Source of the DNA: Paracoccus beibuensis
GTDB lineage: Bacteria; Pseudomonadota; Alphaproteobacteria; Rhodobacterales; Rhodobacteraceae
Length of the DNA stretch: 64,000 nucleotides
NCBI RefSeq assembly: GCF_026162625.1
Contig: NZ_JAOTBD010000010.1
Location: 1 to 64,000 of the forward strand
Direction: 5' to 3'
In this document: positions 43,580 through 52,811 of the stretch, in pieces
How the letters are laid out: every line of letters starts with the position of its first letter
How positions within the stretch are numbered: the stretch's first letter is position 1
Translations under genes and position numbers: made by a program
The notes under the pieces: generated by a model
Databases searched by the model: none
The model's input: only the letters and a program-made list of their open reading frames with translations
What the model was told of the DNA's origin: nothing

Positions 43580-44686
43580 ATGCGCGACGCCAGCCGCCGC
43601 GTGGACGGCTTTCTGGACGGCGTGCCGCTGCCGATGCTGGCCGTCGACCGCCACGCGCGCGTCATTGCCGCGAACCCGCCGGCGATGACGATGCTTGGCG
43701 CGGACATCCTGAACCGGCCCTTCGTGACCGTCCTGCGCCATCCCTCGATCGTGCAGGCGGTGGACTGGGTGCTGGACCCGACCGGCACGCCCGCCCCCGC
43801 GACCGATCCTGCATTGCGCCCCCCGACCGAGCATGCCGTCACGCTTCGTGCGCAGTTCGCGGTCGAAGGCCGGGACATCCTGGCCGAGGTGACCGTGGCG
43901 CCACTGCCGATCGGGCTTGGCCGCGGCGCCTCGATCGCCCTTGTCGACCGTTCGGTGGCCGAGGAGGGTGAGCTGATGCGGCGCGATTTCGTCGCAAATG
44001 TCAGCCACGAGCTGAAGACGCCGCTGACCGCGATGATCGGCTTCATCGAGACGCTGCGCGGTCCCGCCCGCGACGATGAGCGCGCACGCGACCGCTTCCT
44101 GGACATCATGGAGCGCGAGGCCAGTCGCATGAACCGGCTGATCAGCGAACTCCTGTCGCTGAGCCGGGTCCAGGCCGAGGAACGCCGCCGTCCGTCGGGC
44201 CAGATCGACCTGCCGGGGCTCTTGAACTCTGTGCTGGCAACGCTGTCGCCGCGTGCCGAGGCCGCCGGCGTGGTCGTGTGGACCGAGGGGCTGGACCAGG
44301 CGGTGCGCCTGCCGGGCGACGCCGACCAGTTGACGCAGGTGTTCCAGAACCTGATCGAGAACGCGCTGAAATACGGCGGCTCTGGTGGTTCGCTGCGGGT
44401 CGGTCTGGCGCATGTCCCCCACGAGGCGGTGCTGCGCGGACCGGGATGGGCGGTGTCCATCGAGGACAAGGGCGAGGGCATCGAGGAACAGCACCTGCCG
44501 CGCCTGACCGAGCGGTTCTATCGCGTCGACCCCCACCGGTCGCGCGAACAGGGCGGGACGGGCCTGGGGCTGGCCATCGTCAAGCATATCGTGAGCCGCC
44601 ACCGCGGCCGCCTGCGGATCGAGAGCCGGCGCGGCGAGGGCAGCCGCTTCACGGTCATCCTGCCGGAAAAGCTGACGCGGGCCTGA
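43580..44686 (+). CDS. PhoR-like sensor histidine kinase without membrane segments
   Basis: 368 residues. N-terminal PAS domain (GVPLPMLAVDRHARVIAANP), H-box FVANVSHELKTPLTAMIGFI, N-box FQNLIENALKYGGSGG, G1 IEDKGEGIEEQHLPRL and G2 GGTGLGLAIVKHIVSRHRGR. This matches the phosphate-sensing PhoR catalytic core, but no transmembrane helix is present and no response regulator or pst gene is nearby. It starts 4 bases after the carbonic anhydrase gene. PhoR is the likeliest identity, not proven. Confidence 0.85.
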   Translation: MRDASRRVDGFLDGVPLPMLAVDRHARVIAANPPAMTMLGADILNRPFVTVLRHPSIVQAVDWVLDPTGTPAPATDPALRPPTEHAVTLRAQFAVEGRDILAEVTVAPLPIGLGRGASIALVDRSVAEEGELMRRDFVANVSHELKTPLTAMIGFIETLRGPARDDERARDRFLDIMEREASRMNRLISELLSLSRVQAEERRRPSGQIDLPGLLNSVLATLSPRAEAAGVVVWTEGLDQAVRLPGDADQLTQVFQNLIENALKYGGSGGSLRVGLAHVPHEAVLRGPGWAVSIEDKGEGIEEQHLPRLTERFYRVDPHRSREQGGTGLGLAIVKHIVSRHRGRLRIESRRGEGSRFTVILPEKLTRA

Positions 44687-44783
44687 TCCGGGGCAGGCGT
44701 CCGGAAGATGCGGGCGCGGCCCTCTCGCCCTTGGCGCGCGGTTGGCCTATAAGCGCGCCAGGTCTTGAGGAAGGAATACCGTC

Positions 44784-45539
44784 ATGTCGCAATCGTCCGG
44801 GGTCGATCCGGCCAAGCTGGCTGCCGCAAGGGCGGCCGTCGCGCTGGTCGAGGACGGGATGAAGCTGGGGCTGGGCACAGGCTCGACCGCGGCGATCATG
44901 GTGCGCGAGCTTGCCGCGCGCGTCACGGCCGAGGGGTTGACGCTGCGCTGTGCCGCCACGTCCCAGGCAACCGCCGACCTGGCCCAAAGCCTCGGTCTGA
45001 AGGTCGAGAGCCTGGACGAGATCGGCTGGCTGGACATGACCATCGACGGCGCCGACGAGGTCGATCCCGACCTGCACCTGATCAAGGGCGGCGGGGCCGC
45101 GCATCTGCGCGAGAAGATCGTCGCCGCCGCCAGCGACCGCATGGTGGTCGTCGCCGATCCCGGCAAGGTCGTGGAAACGCTGGGGGCCTTCCCGCTGCCG
45201 GTCGAGGTCCTGGGCTTCGGGTTCGAAACCACGCGCAAACTGATCCGCCGTGCCCTGGGCGAGCTGGAGCTGGGCGGCCACGACGTGATGCAGCGCCTGA
45301 AGGGCAGCGACCCGGTCATCACCGACGAAGGCAACCTGATCCTGGACCTGCACCTGGGCTGCATCCCCGACGCGCCCGCCCTGGCGCGCGCGCTGGCGGC
45401 GATTCCCGGCGTGGTCGAACATGGCCTGTTCCTGGGCATGTGCGACCTGGCAATCATCGGGCGCAAGGACGGCACCGTTGTTGAACTGGCACGCGATGCC
45501 GACATCGACGCCGACCTGCTGGCCAACGAAGGAGAGTGA
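44784..45539 (+). CDS. rpiA: Ribose-5-phosphate isomerase A
   Basis: 251 residues. LGLGTGSTAAIMVRELAARV binds the phosphate, DMTIDGADEVDPDLHLIKGG carries the catalytic Asp, and GAAHLREKIVAAASDRMVVV the catalytic Glu and Lys. It interconverts ribose 5-phosphate and ribulose 5-phosphate, complementing gnd in this window. AGGAAGGA precedes ATG. Confidence 0.96.
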   Translation: MSQSSGVDPAKLAAARAAVALVEDGMKLGLGTGSTAAIMVRELAARVTAEGLTLRCAATSQATADLAQSLGLKVESLDEIGWLDMTIDGADEVDPDLHLIKGGGAAHLREKIVAAASDRMVVVADPGKVVETLGAFPLPVEVLGFGFETTRKLIRRALGELELGGHDVMQRLKGSDPVITDEGNLILDLHLGCIPDAPALARALAAIPGVVEHGLFLGMCDLAIIGRKDGTVVELARDADIDADLLANEGE

Positions 45540-45543
45540 AGCT

Positions 45544-46923
45544 GTGACTTTCGACTATGACCTGTTCGTGATCGGCGGCGGCTCGGGCGGTGTGCGCGCG
45601 GCGCGGATCGCGGCGGGCGAACATGGCGCCAAGGTGGGCCTGGCCGAAGAAAGCCGCATGGGCGGCACCTGCGTGATCCGCGGCTGTGTGCCGAAGAAGC
45701 TGATGATCTTCGCGTCCCAGGCGGGGCTGATGGCCGAGGAGATGCGCGGCTATGGCTGGGCCGACGCGCAGACCGGCCCCTTCAGCTGGGAGATCTTCCG
45801 CGAAAAGCTGGACGCCGAGCTGTCCCGGCTGGAGCTGATCTATCGCGCCGGGCTCGAGCGGGCAGGGGTGGAGGTCCACGACCAGCGCGCGACCCTTGTA
45901 GGCCACCACGAGGTGGAACTGGCCGACGGCACCAGAAAGACCGCGCGTCATATCCTGATCGCCGCCGGCGGCCGTCCGGCCAAGATCGGCATCCCGGGCG
46001 AGGAACTGGGGATGGTGTCCGACGACCTGTTCCTGATGGACAAGCTGCCGGGGCGTGTGCTGCTGATCGGCGGCGGCTTCATCGCCTGCGAATTCTCGAC
46101 CATCCTGGCGGGGCTGGGGGTCGACGCTGTGCAGGTCTATCGCGGCGACGCGGTGCTGCGCGGCTTCGACCGCGAAGCGCGCGACCTGGCGACCCTGCAG
46201 CTGAGCGCGGTGGGCGTCGACCTGCGCCTAGGCTTGACGCCCACGCGGCTGGACAAGGTGGGTGACGGCATCGAGGTCGCCTTCGACGACGGCAGCAGCG
46301 ACCGCTTCGACGCGGTGCTGTTCGCGACCGGGCGCACGCCCTATACCGGCGGCCTGGGGCTCGAGAATACCGAAGTCCGCCTGAAGCCGAACGGCGCCAT
46401 CGAGGTGGATGAGTGGTCGCAGACCTGCGTGCCCTCGATCTTCGCGGTGGGCGACGTGACCGACCGGGTGAACCTGACGCCCGTCGCGATCCGCGAGGGT
46501 CACAGCTTTGCCGACACGATGTTCGGGTCGAAGCCGCGCAAGGTCGATCATTCGGTCGTGGCCAGCGCCGTCTATCTGCGCCCGCACGAACTGGGCACCG
46601 TCGGCCTGACCGAGGAAGAGGCGAAGGTCCGCGGGCCGGTCGATGTCTATTCCACCGTCTTCCGTCCCATGCGGTCGATGTTCGCGGGCAGCGACGCCCG
46701 CGTGATGATGAAGCTGCTGGTCGATCCGGCGACCGACAGGGTGCTGGGCTGTCACATCTTCGGCCCCGAAGCCGGAGAGATGATCCAGCTGGCCGCCATC
46801 CCCATCGGCATGGGCGCGACCAAGGCGCAGTTCGACGCGACCATCGCCGTGCATCCTACCGCGGCCGAGGAACTTGTCACGATGCGTGCGCCGTCGCGCC
46901 GGCACGGCGACCTGCACGGCTGA
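45544..46923 (+). CDS. gor: Glutathione-disulfide reductase
   Basis: 459 residues from GTG 45544, 4 bases after rpiA. FDYDLFVIGGGSGGVRAARI binds FAD, GGTCVIRGCVPKKLM has the redox disulfide, VLLIGGGFIACEFSTILAGL binds NADPH, VPSIFAVGDVTDRVNLTPVA binds FAD, and VHPTAAEELVTM carries the active-site His-Glu pair. It reduces oxidised glutathione in the cytosol. Confidence 0.94.
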   Translation: MTFDYDLFVIGGGSGGVRAARIAAGEHGAKVGLAEESRMGGTCVIRGCVPKKLMIFASQAGLMAEEMRGYGWADAQTGPFSWEIFREKLDAELSRLELIYRAGLERAGVEVHDQRATLVGHHEVELADGTRKTARHILIAAGGRPAKIGIPGEELGMVSDDLFLMDKLPGRVLLIGGGFIACEFSTILAGLGVDAVQVYRGDAVLRGFDREARDLATLQLSAVGVDLRLGLTPTRLDKVGDGIEVAFDDGSSDRFDAVLFATGRTPYTGGLGLENTEVRLKPNGAIEVDEWSQTCVPSIFAVGDVTDRVNLTPVAIREGHSFADTMFGSKPRKVDHSVVASAVYLRPHELGTVGLTEEEAKVRGPVDVYSTVFRPMRSMFAGSDARVMMKLLVDPATDRVLGCHIFGPEAGEMIQLAAIPIGMGATKAQFDATIAVHPTAAEELVTMRAPSRRHGDLHG

Positions 46924-46963
46924 CAAAACCGTGGGCGCGGCCGCAGGTCGCAGCTGACGGGCC

Positions 46964-47002
46964 GGGGCAGGGTTGACATTTCAGCCCTGCGCCCCAGTTT
47001 TC
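46964..47002 (+). terminator. Hairpin between gor and hflK
   Basis: GGGGCAGGG-T-TGA / TCA-G-CCCTGC-G-CCCC folds into a long stem with small bulges and a CATT loop, followed by AGTTTTC. It likely ends the gor transcript. A perfect TTGACA (46973-46978) sits inside it and could be the -35 element of the hflK promoter, though no good -10 is visible. Confidence 0.6.
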
Positions 47003-47037
47003 AACTAACGGAATTTCCAGCGAAAGAAGGACCATCG

Positions 47038-48252
47038 ATGGCAAATCAGGGCCCCTGGGGCGGAGGCGGCGGAGGCAATGGCGGCCGGGATGACGGAGAT
47101 CGGGACAAGCGCCCGGCAGGCCGTCCCTGGGACGACCAGCAGCCGCCGAACGGATCGCGGCGTCCGGGGCCCGGCGACTCTCAGCGTCCCGAGATCGAGG
47201 ACCTGATGAAGAAGGGCCAGGAACGACTGCGCGTCCTGATGGGGGGCCGCGGATCGGGCGGCACCGGCGGCGGCGGTGGCCGCGGGCCGGGCGGTCCGAA
47301 CTTTGGGCTGAACCGCTCCACCGTGGCCATTGCGGGCCTGGCTGCGGTGGCGCTCTGGGCGTTTTCCAGCTTTTACCGCGTGCAGACGAACGAACAGTCG
47401 GTCGAGTTCCTGTTCGGCCGCGCCGTCGCCGTCGGAACCGAGGGCCTCAACTTTGCCCCCTGGCCATTCGTCACCGCCGAGGTCGTGCCGGTCACCAACG
47501 AACGCGTGACCGAGATCGGCACCGGGCGCGGCGGAGAGATGGACAGCGGCCTGATGCTGACCCGTGATCAGAACATCGTGGACATGGAATACCAGGTCGT
47601 CTGGAACATCTCGGATCCCGAGAAGTACCTGTTCAACCTGGCCGATCCCGCCGACACCATGCGCGCCGTGGCCGAATCCGCCATGCGCGACATCATCGCG
47701 CGGTCGGAACTTGCTCCGATCCTGAACCGCGACCGGGGCGCCATCGCGTCCGACCTGCAGGAATCGGTGCAGTCGACGCTGGACGCCTATCAGTCCGGGA
47801 TCAACGTGATCCGGGTCAACCTGGACCGCGCCGACCCGCCAGAGGAGGTGATCGACAGCTTCCGTGCCGTCCAGGCCGCCCAGCAGGAACGCGACCGGCT
47901 TGAGAAGGAGGCCGATGCCTATGCCAACCGCGTCCTGGCCCAGGCCCGCGGCGACGCGGCGCAGGCGCTGGAGCAGGCCGAGGGCTATCGCGCCGAGGCG
48001 GTGAACACCGCCGCCGGTGAAGCCGCGCGCTTCAACTCGATCTACGAGGAATACGTGAACGCCCCCGAAGTGACCCGCCGCCGGATGTATCTGGAAACGA
48101 TGGAGCAGGTGCTGGGCGACGTGAACAAGATCATCATCGGCGAAGGCGTCAGCCAGGGCTCGGGCATCGTGCCATACCTGCCGCTCGACCAGCTGCGCGG
48201 AGGTGCATCCGCACCCGCCGCAATCAACACGACCAGCGGAGGGACGAACTGA
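47038..48252 (+). CDS. hflK: FtsH-protease modulator HflK
   Basis: 404 residues. A Gly-rich cytoplasmic N-terminus (GGGGGNGGRDD) is followed by one membrane anchor near residue 97-113 (STVAIAGLAAVALWAFSSFY) and an SPFH/band-7 domain from YRVQTNEQSVEFLFGRAVAV. A coiled coil extends from about 270 to 345 (AAQQERDRLEKEADAYANRV). With HflC it forms the large periplasmic-facing cage that controls FtsH access to membrane substrates. The stop overlaps the hflC start by 1 base. Confidence 0.95.
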   Translation: MANQGPWGGGGGGNGGRDDGDRDKRPAGRPWDDQQPPNGSRRPGPGDSQRPEIEDLMKKGQERLRVLMGGRGSGGTGGGGGRGPGGPNFGLNRSTVAIAGLAAVALWAFSSFYRVQTNEQSVEFLFGRAVAVGTEGLNFAPWPFVTAEVVPVTNERVTEIGTGRGGEMDSGLMLTRDQNIVDMEYQVVWNISDPEKYLFNLADPADTMRAVAESAMRDIIARSELAPILNRDRGAIASDLQESVQSTLDAYQSGINVIRVNLDRADPPEEVIDSFRAVQAAQQERDRLEKEADAYANRVLAQARGDAAQALEQAEGYRAEAVNTAAGEAARFNSIYEEYVNAPEVTRRRMYLETMEQVLGDVNKIIIGEGVSQGSGIVPYLPLDQLRGGASAPAAINTTSGGTN

Positions 48253-49469
48253 TGGCCCGCAACAGGATAGCAGGCGCCTTGGCGATCCCGCTGCTGATCG
48301 TCGTCGCGGTCGTGGCCGCGACCGCGATGTTCATCGTCGACGAACGTGAAAAGGCACTCGTGCTGCGCCTTGGCCGCGTGGTCGATGTGCAGGAAGCGCC
48401 GGGACTGAACTTCAAGATCCCGCTGATCGACAACGTGGTGAAATATGATGGGCGCATCCTGGGACTGCCGACCAGCCCGCTGGAAGTGACGCCGCTGGAT
48501 GACCGCCGCCTGGTGGTCGACGCCTTCGCCCGCTGGCGGATCACCGATCCGGTCCGCTTCCGCCAGGCTGTCGGCACCGCTGGCGTGCAGGGCGCCCAGA
48601 TGCGGCTGGAGCCGATCGTCAGGAACGCCATCCGCGAGGTGTTGGGCACCGTGCCGTCGACTCAGGTCCTGTCGGACGACCGCACGACGCTGATGAACCA
48701 GATCCGCGACGAGGCGCGCAGCAACTCGGGCGGTCTCGGAGTCGAGATCATCGACGTGCGCCTGACGCGCACCGACCTGCCCGAGCAGAACCTGACCGCG
48801 ACCTATGCCCGGATGCGTGCCGAACGTGAACGCGAGGCCGCCGACGAGATCGCCCGCGGTGGCGAGGCCGCGCAGCGGGTCCGCGCGGCGGCAGACCGGA
48901 CCGTGGTCGAGCTGACATCCGAGGCGCAGCGCCGCGCCGAGATCGTCCGTGGCGAGGCCGATGCGCAGCGCAACGCGATCTATGCCGACGCCTATGGCCG
49001 CGACCCCGAGTTCTTCGCCTTCACCCGGTCGCTGACCTCATACCAGCGGGCCTTGCGCGGCGAGAACAGCTCGATCGTCCTGCAGCCGGACAGCGAGTTC
49101 TTCACCTACCTGTCCAACGACGGGTCGGCGAATGCCAACCCGGCACCGACGCCCGTGCCGCCGGGCGATTCCTCGGCGGCAGTGACCGCACCGGCGACCA
49201 CCGAAGACGACGAGGAACTGGTCACGCCAGAGGTGACAGACCGCGAAGGCAACCGGTTGGGTGAATCCGCAGGCGTCCGCCTGACTCCGGTCCCGGAAAG
49301 CCTGGTCACCCCGCCGCAGCAGGACGGCGAGATCCTGATGCCCGACGCCACCATCGGCGAGAACGGGGCCCCTCAGCCCGATCCCGCCGCCGAGGCCCCG
49401 GAAGCGGCGCCCGAAGCGGCCCCGGAAGAGGCTCCGGAAGCCGCGCCGGAAGAGGTTCCGGCGAACTGA
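48252..49469 (+). CDS. hflC: FtsH-protease modulator HflC with long acidic tail
   Basis: 405 residues. Membrane anchor at 7-27 (ALAIPLLIVVAVVAATAMFI), then a band-7 domain (IVDEREKALVLRLGRVVDVQ, LDDRRLVVDAFARWRITDPV) and the HflC C-terminal motif DPEFFAFTRSLTSYQRAL. Typical HflC ends within about 20-40 residues after this. Here about 110 more residues follow, rich in Pro, Ala and Glu with an imperfect EAPEAAPE repeat at the end. The extension would face the periplasm. Confidence 0.95.
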   Translation: MARNRIAGALAIPLLIVVAVVAATAMFIVDEREKALVLRLGRVVDVQEAPGLNFKIPLIDNVVKYDGRILGLPTSPLEVTPLDDRRLVVDAFARWRITDPVRFRQAVGTAGVQGAQMRLEPIVRNAIREVLGTVPSTQVLSDDRTTLMNQIRDEARSNSGGLGVEIIDVRLTRTDLPEQNLTATYARMRAEREREAADEIARGGEAAQRVRAAADRTVVELTSEAQRRAEIVRGEADAQRNAIYADAYGRDPEFFAFTRSLTSYQRALRGENSSIVLQPDSEFFTYLSNDGSANANPAPTPVPPGDSSAAVTAPATTEDDEELVTPEVTDREGNRLGESAGVRLTPVPESLVTPPQQDGEILMPDATIGENGAPQPDPAAEAPEAAPEAAPEEAPEAAPEEVPAN

Positions 49470-49474
49470 AACGG

Positions 49475-49510
49475 AAGAACGGGCAGAGGGCGACCTCTGC
49501 CCGTTCTTCA
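49475..49510 (+). terminator. Hairpin terminator after hflC
   Basis: AAGAACGGGCAGAGG and CCTCTGCCCGTTCTT form a perfect 15-bp stem with a 4-base loop (GCGA), 5 bases past the hflC stop. The U-tract is short, so some read-through into degQ is possible. Confidence 0.8.
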
Positions 49511-49656
49511 TTCACGACTTGCAACAAAAGTCACAATGAGTTCACGTTCCGCGAGCGTGGTTTATTTGCAACTCTGACCTACATTGCGTTCATAGGCACC
49601 GCAGCGCAGGCCGTGCAACGACGACCGGGCTGCCCAGAAAGATGAGGACACCCAGC

Positions 49657-51246
49657 ATGAAATCGCTTCTTCCTCGCCATCTCGTGACCGCTTCGGCGCT
49701 GGCCCTCGTGGTCGGCCTTGGCCATGCGGGCGCCCAGCAGGTGGTCGAGCCCGCCAACGACGACGTTTCTCCCGAGGTCAGCCAGAAGGCGCAAGAGGCC
49801 GCCGACGCCAACCAGCCGCTTGGTGCCGCAGCCGAGCCGACCGAATCTGCTCAGGTCATGCCGGGCAGCTTTGCCGACCTTGCCGAGCAGGTGTCGCCGG
49901 CGGTCGTGAACATCACGACGACCTCGGTCGTGTCGCAGCCGACCGGCGGACCCGGCGGCCCGGTCCTTCCCGAAGGCAGCCCGTTTTCCGACCTGTTCCG
50001 GGACTTCGGCTTTCCCGGCGTACCTGGCGGCCCCGAAGGGATGCCACAGCAGCGCCAGATGCCGCAGCGGTCGAACGCGCTGGGGTCGGGCTTCGTGATC
50101 TCGGCCGACGGCTATGTCGTCACGAACAACCACGTGATCGAGGGCGCCGACCAGATCGAGGTCGAGTTCTATTCCGGCGAAACGCTGCCGGCCGAGGTCG
50201 TCGGCACTGACCCGAACACGGACGTGGCGCTTCTGAAGGTCGAGAGCGAGGAGGCCATCCCGTTCGTCCGCTTCGGCAACAGCGACGACGCGCGCGTTGG
50301 CGACTGGGTGCTGGCGCTGGGGAACCCGCTGGGGCAGGGCTTTTCGGCCAGCTCGGGCATTGTGTCGGCCCGCAACCGCGAACTGTCCGGCACCTATGAC
50401 GACTATCTGCAGACCGACGCGGCGATCAACCGCGGCAACTCTGGCGGGCCGCTGTTCAACCTGGACGGCGAAGTTGTCGGTGTGAACACGGCAATCCTGT
50501 CGCCCAACGGCGGCTCGATCGGCATCGGCTTCTCGATGGCGTCGAACGTCGTCTCGCAGGTCGTCGACCAGCTTCGCGAATTCGGTGAGACCCGTCGCGG
50601 CTGGTTGGGCGTGATGATCCAGGACGTCACCCCGGAAATGGCCGAGGCGCTTGGTCTCGAACAGGCGGGCGGCGCGATGATCACGGACGTTCCCGAAGGC
50701 CCGGCGCGCGATGCCGGCCTGCAGATGGGCGATGTGATCACCAGCTTCGACGGTGCCGAGGTCGAGGATACGCGTGGCCTTGTCCGCCGGGTTGCCGAAG
50801 CGCCCGCGGGCGAGACGGTGCAGGTCCTTGTCCAGCGCGACGGCGAAAGCGAGACGCTGGACGTGACCTTGGGCCGCCGAGAGACCGCGCAGGGTGTCGC
50901 CGAGGCAGAGACGCCGGACGAGCCGACTGAATCGGATGTGCTGGGCATGACCGTGATCCCGCTGACGCCCGAAATGGCGGCAGAGTTGGGTGCGTCGGGC
51001 GACAGCCAGGGGCTGGTCATCACCGGCGTCGACGCCGAAAGCGCGGCGGCCGAAAAGGGCCTGGCCGCAGGCGACGTCATCACCGAGGTGAACCAGCAGC
51101 CCGTCGCGTCGGTCGCCGACCTCGAGGCGCAGATCCAGGAAGCCCGCGACGCCGGCCGCCGATCCGTGCTGATGTTGATCCGCCGCGGCGGTGAGCCGCT
51201 GTTTTTGGCGCTGCCGCTGGCCGAAGAAGAGGCCACGGCCGAGTGA
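49657..51246 (+). CDS. degQ: DegP/DegQ-type periplasmic serine protease
   Basis: 529 residues. Signal peptide 1-27 (LVTASALALVVGLGHAGAQQ). Trypsin-like domain with catalytic His in VVTNNHVIEGAD, Asp in NTDVALLKVE and Ser in NRGNSGGPLFNLDGEVVGV. Two PDZ domains follow (GWLGVMIQDVTPEMAEALGL, then LGMTVIPLTPEMAAELGASG). It degrades misfolded envelope proteins. The position after hflKC is conserved in alphaproteobacteria. ATG 49657 is chosen because it starts the signal peptide; 49642 would add five residues. Confidence 0.93.
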   Translation: MKSLLPRHLVTASALALVVGLGHAGAQQVVEPANDDVSPEVSQKAQEAADANQPLGAAAEPTESAQVMPGSFADLAEQVSPAVVNITTTSVVSQPTGGPGGPVLPEGSPFSDLFRDFGFPGVPGGPEGMPQQRQMPQRSNALGSGFVISADGYVVTNNHVIEGADQIEVEFYSGETLPAEVVGTDPNTDVALLKVESEEAIPFVRFGNSDDARVGDWVLALGNPLGQGFSASSGIVSARNRELSGTYDDYLQTDAAINRGNSGGPLFNLDGEVVGVNTAILSPNGGSIGIGFSMASNVVSQVVDQLREFGETRRGWLGVMIQDVTPEMAEALGLEQAGGAMITDVPEGPARDAGLQMGDVITSFDGAEVEDTRGLVRRVAEAPAGETVQVLVQRDGESETLDVTLGRRETAQGVAEAETPDEPTESDVLGMTVIPLTPEMAAELGASGDSQGLVITGVDAESAAAEKGLAAGDVITEVNQQPVASVADLEAQIQEARDAGRRSVLMLIRRGGEPLFLALPLAEEEATAE

Positions 51247-51255
51247 ACGACCAGA

Positions 51256-51654
<399 letters not shown>

Positions 51655-51662
51655 CGGTATCC

Positions 51663-51686
51663 GGCGGCCGTTGGATCCCGGCCGCC
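51663..51686 (+). terminator. Hairpin after the ferredoxin gene
   Basis: GGCGGCCG and CGGCCGCC form a perfect 8-bp stem with an 8-base loop, 8 bases after the stop; no U-tract. Confidence 0.55.
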
Positions 51687-51772
51687 CCGGCCTGCGTTGG
51701 ACCTTGCGATTGCGGCGGCTGCCATGACGACATGGCCCGCCTGACAAGGTCCAAATACGCAGGAGGATGACC

Positions 51773-52024
51773 ATGACCACGGCCAAGCTGACCTTCGAGG
51801 GCGTACCGCCGATGGAAGGCACTGTCGAGGCGGGCGGCGATTACGTCCGCTTCCACACCACGTCCGTACCCGACGCGGACGCGCTTGCTGAACCCCGGGA
51901 CGGCATGATCGACTTCGACGGCCATTGCGAGAAGGTGCTGCTGGAAAGCGCGCAGCCCAGCAAGGACGATAGCAACAGCGGCGGGTACGAGCTTGTGCTG
52001 CGCCGCTACCAGCCCTCGGCCTGA
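51773..52024 (+). CDS. Small hypothetical protein
   Basis: 83 residues, acidic, no signal peptide or membrane segment, no recognised domain. The ATG at 51773 has a perfect AGGAGG 6 bases upstream; the ATG at 51767 abuts that site and cannot use it. TAKLTFEGVPPMEGTVEAGG suggests a small beta-sheet protein. It is followed 25 bases later by a GST gene, possibly co-transcribed. Confidence 0.7.
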   Translation: MTTAKLTFEGVPPMEGTVEAGGDYVRFHTTSVPDADALAEPRDGMIDFDGHCEKVLLESAQPSKDDSNSGGYELVLRRYQPSA

Positions 52025-52049
52025 CGGTGGCGCCGGCACGGGGTCGCCC

Positions 52050-52604
52050 ATGACGGGCCTGGTCCTGTGGCATGTTCCGTTTTCCCGGTCGGTCCGCATC
52101 CTGTGGCTGCTGGACGAAGTCGGCTGCCCCTATCGGCTGGAGATCCTGCCAGCGCCCGCCGATCTGGACGCGGCGCTGCATCCCGAACGGTCCCCCGCGC
52201 TGCGCGACGGCGACGTCAAGATGCACGAGACCGGCGCCATGACCGAGTGGCTCTGCGAGACGCGCGCGCCGCAGTTCTGGCGCGCGCCCGGTGCTTCGGG
52301 GCGGATCGGCTGGCTGGACTGGCTGCACTTCGCCGAGACCCTGCTGCACCTTGTCGCCGCCCGCAACACCCCCGGCGGTGCCGGGCGGCTGGCCTCGTCA
52401 CTTGATCTTCTTGCGGATCGGCTGGACGGGTCGGAGTGGCTGCTCAGCCATTTCAGCGGCGCGGATTGCCAGATGGGCTATGCCGTCTGGATTGCCGCGC
52501 AGCTCGGGCCGCTGGAAGACAGACCTGCGCTAAGGGCCTACCTCGACCGCTGCCTGACGCGCCCGGCCTTCCGTGCCGCGACGACGGGAGCTCCGTGGCT
52601 CTAG
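52050..52604 (+). CDS. Glutathione S-transferase family protein
   Basis: 184 residues. The thioredoxin-like N-domain includes VLWHVPFSRSVRILWLLDEV, and LRDGDVKMHETGAMTEWLCE has the glutathione gamma-glutamyl binding ETGAM motif. The helical C-domain has DRLDGSEWLLSHFSGADCQM and is shorter than average. Substrate unknown. The start at 52050 follows the stop of the small ORF upstream by 25 bases. Confidence 0.85.
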   Translation: MTGLVLWHVPFSRSVRILWLLDEVGCPYRLEILPAPADLDAALHPERSPALRDGDVKMHETGAMTEWLCETRAPQFWRAPGASGRIGWLDWLHFAETLLHLVAARNTPGGAGRLASSLDLLADRLDGSEWLLSHFSGADCQMGYAVWIAAQLGPLEDRPALRAYLDRCLTRPAFRAATTGAPWL

Positions 52605-52811
52605 CGGGCGGGGTGGCCGCGTAAGCCCGGTCGCTGAATGACGATCCTGCGCCTGCTTTCGATTTGGCCGCTGTCTGGCGCGCCCTATCTTCCTCCCGCG
52701 ACGAGAGGGGGACCCGGCTTTTCTTCACATGTGCAAAAACCGGCGGTCCTGGCAGCCAACGGCATCCAGCGTGCACACGTCGCCGCCACAGCCACTTGCT
52801 GCGTGCGGGCA

